A DNA stretch of 64,000 nt from contig NW_027488366.1 in assembly GCF_051014445.1 (NCBI RefSeq), forward strand, positions 20,664,001 to 20,728,000. The letters are read 5' to 3'. Below the pieces are notes generated by a model. That model saw only the letters and a program-made list of their open reading frames with translations. It ran no database searches and had not been told where the DNA came from. Shown piece after piece: positions 45,501 through 59,426 of the stretch. Numbering within the stretch: position 1 is the first letter of the stretch; each line of letters begins with the position of its first letter. Position numbers and translations under genes: made by a program. Source of the DNA: Colletes latitarsis. Its lineage: Eukaryota; Arthropoda; Insecta; Hymenoptera; Colletidae.

Positions 45501-47430
45501 CCTTACCTAGACCTAACATGCGTTATCCTCTAAAATATTGATCGAAACCAGGTTTAATCGACTGTTTCAGTGTGGTATCACACTACTACGTGACCCAAAC
45601 CAGAAAAAACCCATGATCTGTTCAACAAGTATGTGAAAAACGCGAAAGTATGAGCCTGATGAGGGCAAATCCCAGACCTATCCCAGACCTAACTTGCGTT
45701 ATCCTCTAAAATATTGATCGAAACCAGGTTTAATTGACCGTTTCAGTGTGGTACCACATTACTACGTGATCCAAACCAGAAAAAACCCAGGATCCGTTCA
45801 ACAAGTATGTGAAGGATGCGAAAGTATGAGTCTGATCAGTGAAAATCTCAGGCCTTACCTAGACCTAACTTGCGTTGTCCTCTAAAATATTGATGGAAAT
45901 CAGGTTTCATTGACTGTTTCAGTGTGGTACTACATTACTACGTGATGCAATCCAGAAAAAGCCCAGGACCTAGCCATCAAGTATGAGAAATATGCGAAAG
46001 AATGAGCCTGATGAGAGCAAATCCCAGACCTAACCGAGACCTAACATGCGTTATCCTCTAAAATATTGAGCGAAACCAGGTTTAATGGACTGTTTCAGAG
46101 TGGTACCACACTACTTCGTGATCCAAACCAGAAAAAACACAGGATCTGTTCAACAAGTATGTGAAAAACGCGAAACTGTGAGCCTGATGTGGGCAAATCT
46201 TAGACCTAACCCAGACCTAAGATGCGTTATCCTCTAAAATATTTATCCAGACCAGGTTTCATTGACTGTTTCAGCGTGGTACCACATTACTACGTGATCC
46301 AAACCAGAAAAAACCCAGGATCTGTTCAACAAGTATGTGAAAAACGCGAAAGTATGAGCCTGATGAGGGCAAATTCCAGACATATCCCAGACCTAACTAG
46401 CGCTGTCCTCTAAGATATTGATGGAAACCAGGTTTAATTGACTGTTTCAGTGTTGTACTACATTACTACGTGATGCAATCCAGAAAAAGCCCAGGATCTA
46501 GCCATCAAGTATGAGAAATATGCGAAAGAATGAGCCTGATGAGAGCAAATCCCAGACCTAACCTAGACCTAACATGCGTTATCCTCTAAAATATTGAGCG
46601 AAACCAGGTTTAATTGATTGTTTCAGTGTGGTACCACATTACTACGTGATCCACACCAGAAAAAACCCAAGATCCGTTCAACAAGTATGTGAAGAATGCG
46701 AAAGTATGAGTCTGATGAGGTCAAATCCCAGACCAATCCCAGACTTAACTTGCGTTATCCTATAAAATATTGATCGAAACCAGGTTTAATTGACTGTTTC
46801 AGTCTGGTCCCACATTACTACGTGATCCAAACCAGAAAAAACCCAGGATCTGTTCAACAATTATGTGAAAAACGCGAAAGTATGAGCCTGATGACGGCAA
46901 ATCCCAGACATATCCCAGACCTAACTTGCGTTGTCCTCTAAGATATTGATGGAAACCAGGTTTAATTGACTGTTTCAGTGTTGTACTCTATTACTACGTG
47001 ATGCAATCAAGAAAAAGCCCAGGATCTAGCCATCAAGTATGAGAAATATGCGAAAGAATGAGCCTGATGAGAGCAAATCCCAGACCTAACCTAGACCTAA
47101 CATGAATTATTCTCTAAAATATTGATCGAGACCGGGTTTAATCGACTGTTTCAGTGTGGTACCACATTACTACGTGATCCAAACCAGAAAAAACCGAGGA
47201 TCAGTTCAACAAGTATGTGAAGAATGCGAAAGTATGAGTCTGATGAGTGAAAATCCCAGGGCTATCCTAGACCTAACATGCGTTATCCTCTAAAATATTG
47301 ATCGAAACCAGGTTTAATCGACTGTTTCAGTGTGGTATCACACTACTACGTGACCCAAACCAGAAAAAACCCATGATCTGTTCAACAAGTATGTGAAAAA
47401 CGCGAAAGTATGAGCCTGATGAGGGCAAAT
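39590..47430 (+). repeat. 8.1-kb satellite superblock, copy 2
   Basis: The near-adjacent partner of 31,490-39,515. It contains its own internal duplication: the rare TACTTCGTTACTACGTG occurs at 41,171 and 42,053, 882 bp apart. The right edge is near 47,430, where CAAATTCCAGACATATC replaces CAAATCCCAGACCTATC. Confidence 0.8.
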
Positions 47431-48429
47431 TCCAGACATATCCCAGACCTAACTAGCGTTGTCCTCTAAGATATTGATGGAAACCAGGTTTAATTGACTG
47501 TTTCAGTGTTGTACTACATTACTACGTGATGCAATCCAGAAAAAGCCCAGGATCTAGCCATCAAGTATGAGAAATATGCGAAAGAATGAGCCTGATGAGA
47601 GCAAATCCCAGACCTAACCTAGACCTAACATGCGTTATCCTCTAAAATATTGAGCGAAACCAGGTTTAATGGACTGTTTCAGTGTGGTACCACTTTACTA
47701 CGTGATCCACTCCAGAACTAGCCCAGGACCTAGCCATCAAGTATGAGAAATATGCGAAAGTAAGAGCCTCATGAGGGCAAATCCTAGACCTATCCCAAAC
47801 TTAACTTGCGTTATCCTCTAAAATATTTATCAAGACCAGGTTTAATTGATTGTTTCAGTGTGGTACCACATTACTACGTGATCCAAACCAGAAAAAACCC
47901 AGGATCTGTTCAACGAGTATGTGAAGTGTGCGAAAGTATGAGTCTGATGAGGGCAAATCCCAGACCTATCCCAGACCTAACATGCGTTATCCTCGAAAAT
48001 ATTTATCAAGACCACGTTTAATTGATTGTTTCAGTGTGGACCCACATTACTACGTGATCCAAACCAGAAAAAACCCAGGATCCGTTCAACAAGTATGTGA
48101 AGAATGCGAAAGTATGAGTCTGATGAGTGAAAATCCCAGACCTAACCTAGACCTAACTTGCGTTATCCTCGAAAATATTTATCTAGACCACGTTTAATTG
48201 ATTGTTTCAGTGTGGACCCACATTACTACGTGATCCAAACCAGAAAAAACCGAGGATCAGTTCAACAAGTATGTGAAGAATGCGAAAGTATGAGTCTGAT
48301 GAGTGAAAATCCCAGGGCTATCCTAGACCTAACATGAGTTATACTCTAAAATATTGATCGAAACCTGGTTTAATCGACTGTTTCAGTGTGGTACCACATT
48401 AGTATGTGATGCAATCAAGAAAAAGCCCA

Positions 48430-50600
48430 GGATCTAGCCATCAAGTATGAGAAATATGCGAAAGAATGAGCCTGATGAGAGCAAATCCCAGACCTAACCT
48501 AGACCTAACATGCGTTATCCTCTAAAATATTGAGCGAAACCAGGTTTAATGGACTGTTTCAGCGTGGTACCACACTACTTCGTGATCCAAACCAGACAAA
48601 ACCCAGGATCTGGTCATCAAGAATGTGAAAAACGCGAAACTGTGAGCCTGATGAGGGCAAATCTTACACCTAACCCAGACCTAAGATGCGTTATCCTCTA
48701 AAATATTTATCCAGACCAGGTTACATTGAATGTTTCAGTGTGGTACCACTTTACTACGTGATCCAGTCCAGAAATAGCCCAGGATCTGTTCAACGAGTAT
48801 GTGAAAAACGCGAAAGTATGAGCCTGATGAGGGCAAATCCCAGACATATCCCAGACCTAACTTGCGCTGTCCTCTAAGATATTGATCGAAACCTGGTTTA
48901 ATCGACTGTTTCAGTGTGGTACCACATTACTATGTGATCCAAACCAGAAAATAACCCAGGATCTTGCCATCAAGTATGAGAAATATGCGAAAGAATGAGC
49001 ATGATGAGAGCAAATCCCAGACCTAACCTAGACCTAACATGAATTATTCTCTAAAATATTGATCGAAACCAGGTTTAATTGACTGTTTCAGTGTGGTCCC
49101 ACATTACTACGTGATCCAAACCAGAAAAAACCCAGGATCCGTTCATCAAGTATGTGAAGAATGCGAAAGTATGAGCCTGATGAGGGCAAATCCCAGACAT
49201 ATCCCAGACCTAACTTGCGTTGTCCTCTAAGATATTGATGGAAACCAGGTTTAATTGACTGTTTCAGTGTTGTACTTCATTACTACGTGATGCAATCCAG
49301 AAAAAGCCCAGGATCTAGCCATCAAGTATGAGAAATATGCGAAAGAATGAGCCTGATGAGAGCAAATCCCAGACCTAACCTAGACCTAACATGAATTATT
49401 CTCTAAAATATTGATCGAGACCAGGTTTCATTGACTGTTTCAGCGTGGTACCACATTACTACGTGATCCAAACCAGAAAAAACCCAGGATCTGTTCAACA
49501 AGTATGTGAAAAACGCGAAAGTATGAGCCTGATGAGGGCAAATCCCAGACATATCCCACACCAAACCTGCGTTGTCCTCTAAGATATTGATGGAAACCAG
49601 GTTTAATTGACTGTTTCAGTGTTGTACTACATTACTACGTGATGCAATCCAGAAAACGCCCAGGATCTAGCCATCAAGTATGAGAAATATGCGAAAGAAT
49701 GAGCCTGATGAGAGCAAATCCCAGACCTAACCTAGACCTAACATGCGTTATCCTCTAAAATATTGAGCGAAACCAGGTTTAATGGACTGTTTCAGTGAGG
49801 TACCACTTTACTACGTGATCTACTCCAGAACTAGCCCAGGATCTAGCCATGAAGTATGAGAAATATGCGAAAGTAAGAGCCTGATGGGGGCAAATCCTAG
49901 ACCTATCCCAAACTTAACTTGCGTTATCCTCTAAAATATTTATCAAGACCAGGTTTAATTGATTGTTTCAGTGTGGTACCACATTACTACGTGATCCACA
50001 CCAGAAAAAACCCAAGATCCGTTCAACAAGTATGTGAAGAATGCGAAAGTATGAGTCTGATGAGGTCAAATCCCAGACCAATCCCAGACTTAACTTGCGT
50101 TATCCTCTAAAATATTGATCGAAACCAGGTTTAATCGACTGTTTCAGTGTTGTACCACATTACTACGTGATCCAAACCAGAAAAAACCCAGGATCTGTTC
50201 AACGAGTATGTGAAGTGTGCGAAAGTATGAGTCTGATGAGAGCAAATCCCAGACCTATCCCAGACCTAACATGCGTTATCCTCGAAAATATTTATCAAGA
50301 CCACGTTTAATTGATTGTTTCAGTGTGGACCCACATTACTACGTGATCCAAACCAGAAAAAACCCAGGATCCGTTCAACAAGTATGTGAAGAATGCGAAA
50401 GCATGAGTCTGATGAGTGAAAATCCCAGACCTAACCTAGACCTAACATGCGTTATCCTCTAAAATATTGATCGAAACCAGGTTTAATTGGCCGTTTCAGT
50501 GTGGTACCACATTACTACGTGATCCAAACCAGAAAAAACCCAGGATCCGTTCAACAAGTATGTGAAGGATGCGAAAGTATGAGTCTGATAAGTGAAAATC
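48430..50600 (+). repeat. 2.2-kb satellite block with further copies at 53.7 and 61.3 kb
   Basis: It matches 61,288-63,458 at an offset of 12,858 bp throughout. Its first 1.2 kb also matches about 53,711-54,950 at an offset of 5,281 bp. Markers are CATCAAGAATGTGAAAAACG with AAATCTTACACCTAACC (near 48,660, 53,941 and 61,518) and GATCTACTCCAGAACTAGC (49,818 and 62,676). Confidence 0.85.
49720..50599 (+). repeat. 880-bp tandem duplication, copy 1
   Basis: Five monomers, exactly 880 bp, repeated directly after at 50,600-51,479. I see only a handful of differences (for example GATGGGGG against GATGAGGG near 49,884 and 50,764, and GCATGAG against GTATGAG near 50,401 and 51,281), so the identity is about 99%. 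Confidence 0.9.
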
Positions 50601-51479
50601 CCAGACCTAACCTAGACCTAACATGCGTTATCCTCTAAAATATTGAGCGAAACCAGGTTTAATGGACTGTTTCAGTGAGGTACCACTTTACTACGTGATC
50701 TACTCCAGAACTAGCCCAGGATCTAGCCATGAAGTATGAGAAATATGCGAAAGTAAGAGCCTGATGAGGGCAAATCCTAGACCTATCCCAAACTTAACTT
50801 GCGTTATCCTCTAAAATATTTATCAAGACCAGGTTTAATTGATTGTTTCAGTGTGGTACCACATTACTACGTGATCCACACCAGAAAAAACCCAAGATCC
50901 GTTCAACAAGTATGTGAAGAATGCGAAAGTATGAGTCTGATGAGGTCAAATCCCAGACCAATCCCAGACTTAACTTGCGTTATCCTCTAAAATGTTGATC
51001 GAAACCAGGTTTAATCGACTGTTTCAGTGTTGTACCACATTACTACGTGATCCAAACCAGAAAAAACCCAGGATCTGTTCAACGAGTATGTGAAGTGTGC
51101 GAAAGTATGAGTCTGATGAGGGCAAATCCCAGACCTATCCCAGACCTAACATGCGTTATCCTCGAAAATATTTATCAAGACCACGTTTAATTGATTGTTT
51201 CAGTGTGGACCCACATTACTACGTGATCCAAACCAGAAAAAACCCAGGATCCGTTCAACAAGTATGTGAAGAATGCGAAAGTATGAGTCTGATGAGTGAA
51301 AATCCCAGACCTAACCTAGACCTAACATGCGTTATCCTCTAAAATATTGATCGAAACCAGGTTTAATTGGCCGTTTCAGTGTGGTACCACATTACTACGT
51401 GATCCAAACCAGAAAAAACCCAGGATCCGTTCAACAAGTATGTGAAGGATGCGAAAGTATGAGTCTGATAAGTGAAAAT
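50600..51479 (+). repeat. 880-bp tandem duplication, copy 2
   Basis: Direct tandem partner of 49,720-50,599. It is followed by a pair of identical single monomers (GATGGAAACCAGGTTTCATT at 51,525 and 51,701). Confidence 0.9.
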
Positions 51480-54400
51480 CTCAGGCCTTACCTAGACCTA
51501 ACTTGCGTGGTCCTCTAAAATATTGATGGAAACCAGGTTTCATTGACTGTTTCAGTGTGGTACTACATTACTACGTGATGCAATCCAGAAAAAGCCCAGG
51601 ATCTAGCCATCAAGTATGAGAAATATGCGAAAGAATGAGCCTGATGAGGGCAAATCTTAGACCTAACCCAGACCTAAGATGCGTTATCCTCTAAAATATT
51701 GATGGAAACCAGGTTTCATTGACTGTTTCAGTGTGGTACTACATTACTACGTGATGCAATCCAGAAAAAGCCCAGGATCTAGCCATCAAGTATGAGAAAT
51801 ATGCGAAAGAATGAGCCTGATGAGGGCAAATCTTAGACCTAACCCAGACCTAAGATGCGTTATCCTCTAAAATATTTATCCAGACCAGGTTTCATTGACT
51901 GTTTCAGCGTGGTACCACATTACTACGTGATCCAAACCAGAAAAAACCCAGGATCTGTTCAACAAGTATGTGAAAAACGCGAAAGTATGAGCCTGATGAG
52001 GGCAAATCCCAGACATATCCCAGACCTAACTTGCGTTGTCCTCTAAAATATTGATCGAAACCAGGTTTAATTGACCGTTTCAGTGTGGTGCCACATTACT
52101 ACGTGATCCAAACCAGAAAAAAACCAGGATCCGTTCAACAAGTATGTGAAGGATGCGAAAGTATGAGTCTGATAAGTGAAAATCTCAGGCCTTACCTAGA
52201 CCTAACTTGCGTGGTCCTCTAAAATATTGATGGAAACCAGGTTTCATTGACTGTTTCAGTGTGGTACTACATTACTACGTGATGCAATCCAGAAAAAGCC
52301 CAGGATCTAGCCATCAAGTATGAGAAATATGCGAAGGAATGAGCCTGATGAGAGCAAATCCCAGACCTAACCTAGACCTAACATGCGTTATCCTCTAAAA
52401 TATTGAGCGAAACCAGGTTTAATGGACTGTTTCAGTGTGGTACCACATTACTTCGTGATCCAAACCAGAAATAGCCCAGGATCTAGCCATGAAGTATGAG
52501 AAATATGCGAAAGTAAGAGCCTGATGAGGGCAAATCCTAGACCTATCCCAGACGTAACTTGCGTTATCCTCTAAAATATTGATCGAAACCAGGTTTAATT
52601 GACTGTTTCAGCGTGGTACCACATTACTACGTGGTCCAAACCAGAAAAAACCCAGGATCAGTTGAACAAGTAAGTGAAGAATGCGAAAGTATGAGTCTGA
52701 TGAGTGAAAATCCCAGGGCTAACCTAGACCTAACATGCGTCATCCTCTAAAATATTGATCAAAACCAGGTTTAATGGACTGTTTCAGTGTGGTACCACAC
52801 TACAACGTGATCCAAACCTGAAAAAACCCAGGATCTGTTCAACAAGTATGTGAAAAACGCGAAAGTATGAGCCTGATGAGGGCAAATCCGAGACATATCC
52901 CAGACCTAACTTGCGTTGTCCTCTAAGATATTGATGGAAACCAGGTTTAATTGACTGTTGCAGTGTTGTACTTCATTACTACGTGATGCAATCCAGAAAA
53001 AGCCCAGGATCTAGCCATCAAGTATGAGAAATATGCGAAAGAATGAGCCTGATGAGAGCAAATCCCAGACCTAACCTAGACCTAACATGAATTATTCTCT
53101 AAAATATTGATCGAGACCGGGTTTAATCGACTGTTTCAGTGTGGTACCACATTACTACGTGACCCAAACCAGAAAAAACCGAGGATCAGTTCAACAAGTA
53201 TGTGAAGAATGCGAAAGTATGAGTCTGATGAGTGAAAATCCCAGGGCTATCCTAGACCTAACATGCGTTATCCTCTAAAATATTGATCGAAACCAGGTTT
53301 AATCGACTGTTTCAGTGTGGTATCACACTACTACGTGACCCAAACCAGAAAAAACCCATGATCTGTTCAACAAGTATGTGAAAAACGCGAAAGTATGAGC
53401 CTGATGAGGGCAAGTCCCAGACCTATCCCAGACCTAACTTGCGTTATCCTCTAAGATATTGATGGAAACCAGGTTTAATTGATTGTTTCAGTGTGGTACC
53501 ACATTACTACGTGATCCACACCAGAAAAAACCCAAGATCCGTTCAACAAGTATGTGAAGAATGCGAAAGTATGAGTCTGATCAGTGAAAATCTCAGGCCT
53601 TACCTAGACCTAACTTGCGTTGTCCTCTAAAATAGTGATGGAAACCAGGTTTCATTGACTGTTTCAGTGTGGTACTACATTACTACGTGATGCAATCCAG
53701 AAAAAGCCCAGGATCTAGCCATCAAGTATGAGAAATATGCGAAAGAATGAGCCTGATGAGAGCAAATCCCAGACCTAACCTAGACCTAACATGCGTTATC
53801 CTCTAAAATATTGAGCGAAACCAGGTTTAATGGACTGTTTCAGTGTGGTACCACACTACTTCGTGATCCAAACCAGACAAAACCCAGGATCTGTTCATCA
53901 AGAATGTGAAAAACGCGAAACTGTGAGCCTGATGAGGGCAAATCTTACACCTAACCCAGACCTAAGATGCGTTATCCTCTAAAATATTTATCCAGACCAG
54001 GTTTCATTGAATGTTTCAGTGTGGTACCACTTTACTACGTGATCCAGTCCAGAAATAGCCCAGGATCTGTTCAACGAGTATGTGAAAAACGCGAAAGTAT
54101 GAGCCTGATGAGGGCAAATCCCAGACATATCCCAGACCTAACTTGCGCTGTCCTCTAAGATATTGATCGAAACCTGGTTTAATCGACTGTTTCAGTGTGG
54201 TACTACATTACTATGTGATCCAAACCAGAAAATAACCCAGGATCTAGCCATCAAGTATGAGAAATATGCGAAAGAATGAGCATGATGAGAGCAAATCCCA
54301 GACCTAACCTAGACCTAACATGAATTATTCTCTAAAATATTGATCGAAACCAGGTTTAATTGACTGTTTCAGTGTGGTCCCACATTACTACGTGATCCAA

Positions 54401-57400
54401 ACCAGAAAAAACCCAGGCTCCGTTCAACAAGTATGTGAAGAATGCGAAAGTATGAGCCTGATGAGGGCAAATCCCAGACATATCCCAGACCTAACTTGCG
54501 TTGTCCTCTAAGATATTGATGGAAACCAGGTTTAATTGACTGTTTCAGTGTTGTACTTCATTACTACGTGATGCAATCCAGAAAAAGCCCAGGATCTAGC
54601 CATCAAGTATGAGAAATATGCGAAAGAATGAGCCTGATGAGAGCAAATCCCAGACCTAACCTAGACCTAACATGAATTATTCTCTAAAATATTGATCGAG
54701 ACCAGGTTTCAGTGACTGTTTCAGCGTGGTACCACATTACTACGTGATCCAAACCAGAAAAAACCCAGGATCTGTTCAACAAGTATGTGAAAAACGCGAA
54801 AGTATGAGCCTGATGAGGGCAAATCCCAGACATATCCCAGACCTAACCTGCGTTGTCCTCTAAGATATTGATGGAAACCAGGTTTAACTGACTGTTTCAG
54901 TGTTGTACTACATTACTACGTGATGCAATCCAGAAAACGCCCAGGATCTAGCCATGAAGTATGAGAAATATGCGAAAGTAAGAGCCTGATGAGGGCAAAT
55001 CCTAGACCTATCCCAAACTTAACTTGCGTTATCCTCTAAAATATTTATCAAGACCAGGTTTAATTGATTGTTTCAGTGTGGTACCACATTACTACGTGAT
55101 CCACACCAGAAAAAACCCAAGATCCGTTCAACAAGTATGTGAAGAATGCGAAAGTATGAGTCTGATGAGGTCAAATCCCAGACCAATCCCAGACTTAACT
55201 TGCGTTATCCTCTAAAATATTGATCGAAACCAGGTTTAATCGACTGTTTCAGTGTTGTACCACATTACTACGTGATCCAAACCAGAAAAAACCCAGGATC
55301 TGTTCAACGAGTATGTGAAGTGTGCGAAAGTATGAGTCTGATGAGGGCAAATCCCAGACCTATCCCAGACCTAACATGCGTTATCCTCGAAAATATTTAT
55401 CAAGACCACGTTTAATTGATTGTTTCAGTGTGGTCCCACATTACTACGTGATCCAAACCAGAACAAAACCCCGGATCCCTTCAACAAGTATGTGAAGAAT
55501 GCGAAAGTATGAGTCTGATGAGTGAAAATCCCAGGCCTAACCTGGACCTAACATTCGTTATCCTCAAAAATATTGATCGAAACCTGGTTAAATCGACTGT
55601 TTCAGTGTGGAACCACATTACTATGTGATCCAAACCAGAAAATAACCCAGGATCTGTTCAACGAGTATGTGAAAGCGCGAAAGTATGAGCCTGATGAGGG
55701 CAAATCCCAGACATATCCCAGACCTAACTTGCGTTGTCCTCTAAGATATTGATGGAAACCAGGTTTAATTGACTGTTTCAGTGTTGTACTTCATTACTAC
55801 GTGATGCAATCCAGAAAAAGCCCAGGATCCAGCCATCAAGTATGAGAAATATGCGAAAGAATGAGCCTGATGAGAGCAAATCCCAGACCTAACCTAGACC
55901 TAACATGAATTATTCTCTAAAATATTGATCGAGACCGGGTTTAATCGACTGTTTCAGTGTGGTACCACATTACTACGTGATCCAAACCAGAAAAAACCGT
56001 GGATCAGTTCAACAAGTATGTGAAGAATGCGAAAGTATGAGTCTGATGAGTGAAAATCCCAGGGCTATCCTAGACCTAACATGCGTTATCCTCTAAAATA
56101 TTGATCGAAACCAGGTTTAATCGACTGTTTCAGTGTGGTATCACACTACTACGTGACCCAAACCAGAAAAAACCCATGATCTGTTCAACAAGTATGTGAA
56201 AAACGCGAAAGTATGAGCCTGATGAGGGCAAATCCCAAACCTATCCCAGACCTAACTTGCGTTATCCTCTAAAATATTGATCGAAACCAGGTTTAATTGA
56301 CCGTTTCAGTGTGGTACCACATTACTACGTGATCCAAACCAGAAAAAACCCAGGATCCGTTCAACAAGTATGTGAAGGATGCGAAAGTATGAGTCTGATC
56401 AGTGAAAATCTCAGGCCTTACCTAGACCTAACTTGCGTTGTCCTCTAAAATATTGATGGAAACCAGGTTTCATTGACTGTTTCAGTGTGGTACTACATTA
56501 CTACGTGATGCAATCCAGAAAAAGCCCAGGATCTACCCATCAAGTATGAGAAATATGCGAAAGAATGAGCCTGATGAGAGCAAATCCCAGACCTAACCTA
56601 GACCTAACATGCGTTATCCTCTAAAATATTGAGCGAAACCAGGTTTAATGGACTGTTTCAGTGTGGTACCACACTACTTCGTGATCCAAACCAGAAATAG
56701 CCCAGGATCTAGCCATGAAGTATGAGAAATATGCGAAAGAATGAGCATGATGAGAGCAAATCCCAGACCTAACCTAGACCTAACATGCGTTATCCTCTAA
56801 AATATTGAGCGAAACCAGGTTTAATGGACTGTTTCAGTGTGGTACCACTTTACTACGTGATCCACTCCAGAACTAGCCCAGGATCTAGCCATGAAGTATG
56901 AGAAATATGCGAAAGTAAGAGCCTCATGAGGGCAAATCCTAGACCTATCCCAAACTTAACTTGCGTTATCCTCTAAAATATTTATCAAGACCAGGTTTAA
57001 TTGATTGTTTCAGTGTGGTACCACATTACTACGTGATCCACACCAGAAAAAACCCAAGATCCGTTCAACAAGTATGTGAAGAATGCGAAAGTATGAGTCT
57101 GATGAGGACAAATCCCAGACCAATCCCAGACTTAACTTGCGTTATCCTATAAAATATTGATCGAAACCACGTTTAATCGACTGTTTCAGTGTGGTACCAC
57201 ATTACTACGTGATCCAAACTAGAAAAAACCCAGGATCTAGCCATCAAGTATGAGAAATATGCGAAAGAATGAGCCTGATGAGAGCAAATCCCAGACCTAA
57301 CCTAGACCTAACATGAATTATTCTCTAAAATATTGATCGAAACCAGGCTTAATTGACTGTTTCAGTGTGGTCCCACATTACTACGTGATCCAAACCAGAA

Positions 57401-57488
57401 AAAACCCAGGATCCGTTCAACAAGTATGTGAAGAATGCGAAAGTATGAGTCTGATGAGTGAAAATCCCAGGCCTAACCTAGACCTAAC

Positions 57489-58339
57489 ATGAGTTATACT
57501 CTAAAATATTGATCGAAACCTGGTTTAGTCGACTGTTTCAGTGTGGTACCACATTAGTATGTGATCCAAACCAGAAAATAACCCAGGATCTAGCCATCAA
57601 GTATGAGAAATATGCGAAAGAATGAGCATGATGAGAGCAAATCCCAGACCTAACCTAGACCTAACATGAATTATTCTCTAAAATATTGATCGAAACCAGG
57701 CTTAATTGACTGTTTCAGTGTGGTCCCACATTACTACGTGATCCAAACCAGAAAAAACCCAGGATCCGTTCAACAAGTATGTGAAGAATGCGAAAGTATG
57801 AGTCTGATGAGTGAAAATCCCAGGCCTAACCTGGACCTAACATTCGTTATCCTCAAAAATATTGATCGAAACCTGGTTAAATCGACTGTTTCAGTGTGGA
57901 ACCACATTACTATGTGATCCAAACCAGAAAATAACCCAGGATCTGTTCAACGAGTATGTGAAAAACGCGAAAGTATGAGCCTGATGAGGGCAAATCCCAG
58001 ACATATCCCAGACCTAACTTGCGTTGTCCTCTAAGATATTGATGGAAACCAGGTTTAATTGACTGTTTCAGTGTTGTACTTCATTACTACGTGATGCAAT
58101 CCAGAAAAAGCCCAGGATCTAGCCATCAAGTATGAGAAATATGCGAAAGAATGAGCCTGATGAGAGCAAATCCCAGACCTAACCTAGACCTAACATGAAT
58201 TATTCTCTAAAATATTGATCGAGACCGGGTTTAATCGACTGTTTCAGTGTGGTACCACATTACTACGTGATCCAAACCAGAAAAAACCGAGGATCAGTTC
58301 AACAAGTATGTGAAGAATGCGAAAGTATGAGTCTGATGA
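57489..58339 (+). repeat. Five-monomer 882-bp unit, separate copy
   Basis: It starts with the rare ATGAGTTATACTCTAAAATA and follows the same monomer order as the tandem units at 59,427 and 60,309. It leaves the pattern near 58,339 (GAGGTCAAATCCCAGACC), just short of a full unit. Confidence 0.8.
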
Positions 58340-59426
58340 GGTCAAATCCCAGACCAATCCCAGACTTAACTTGCGTTATCCTCTAAAATATTGATCGAAA
58401 CCAGGTTTAATCGACTGTTTCAGTGTTGTACCACATTACTACGTGATCCAAACCAGAAAAAACCCAGGATCTGTTCAACGAGTATGTGAAGTGTGCGAAA
58501 GTATGAGTCTGATGAGGGCAAATCCCAGACCTATCCCAGACCTAACATGCGTTATCCTCAAAAATATTTATCAAGACCACGTTTAATTGATTGTTTCAGT
58601 GTGGACCCACATTACTACGTGATCCAAACCAGAAAAAACCCAGGATCCGTTCAACAAGTATGTGAAGAATGCGAAAGTATGAGTCTGATGAGTGAAAATC
58701 CCAGACCTAACCTAGACCTAACATGCGTTATCCTCTAAAATATTGATCGAAACCAGGTTTAATTGGCCGTTTCAGTGTGGTACCACATTACTACGTGATC
58801 CAAACCAGAAAAAACCCAGGATCCGTTCAACAAGTATGTGAATGATGCGAAAGTATGAGTCTGATGAGTGAAAATCCCAGGGCTAACCTAGACCTAACAT
58901 GCGTCATCCTCTAAAATATTGATCAAAACCAGGTTTAATGGACTGTTTCAGTGTGGTACCACACTACAACGTGATCCAAACCTGAAAAAACCCAGGATCT
59001 GTTCAACAAGTATGTGAAAAACGCGAAAGTATGAGCCTGATGAGGGCAAATCCGAGACATATCCCAGACCTAACTTGCGTTGTCCTCTAAGATATTGATG
59101 GAAACCAGGTTTAATTGACTGTTGCAGTGTTGTACTTCATTACTACGTGATGCAATCCAGAAAAAGCCCAGGATCTAGCCATCAAGTATGAGAAATATGC
59201 GAAAGAAAGAGCCTGATGAGAGCAAATCCCAGACCTAACCTAGACCTAACATGAATTATTCTCTAAAATATTGATCGAAACCAGGCTTAATTGACTGTTT
59301 CAGTGTGGTCCCACATTACTACGTGATCCAAACCAGAAAAAACCCAGGATCCGTTCAACAAGTATGTGAAGAATGCGAAAGTATGAGTCTGATGAGTGAA
59401 AATCCCAGGCCTAACCTAGACCTAAC

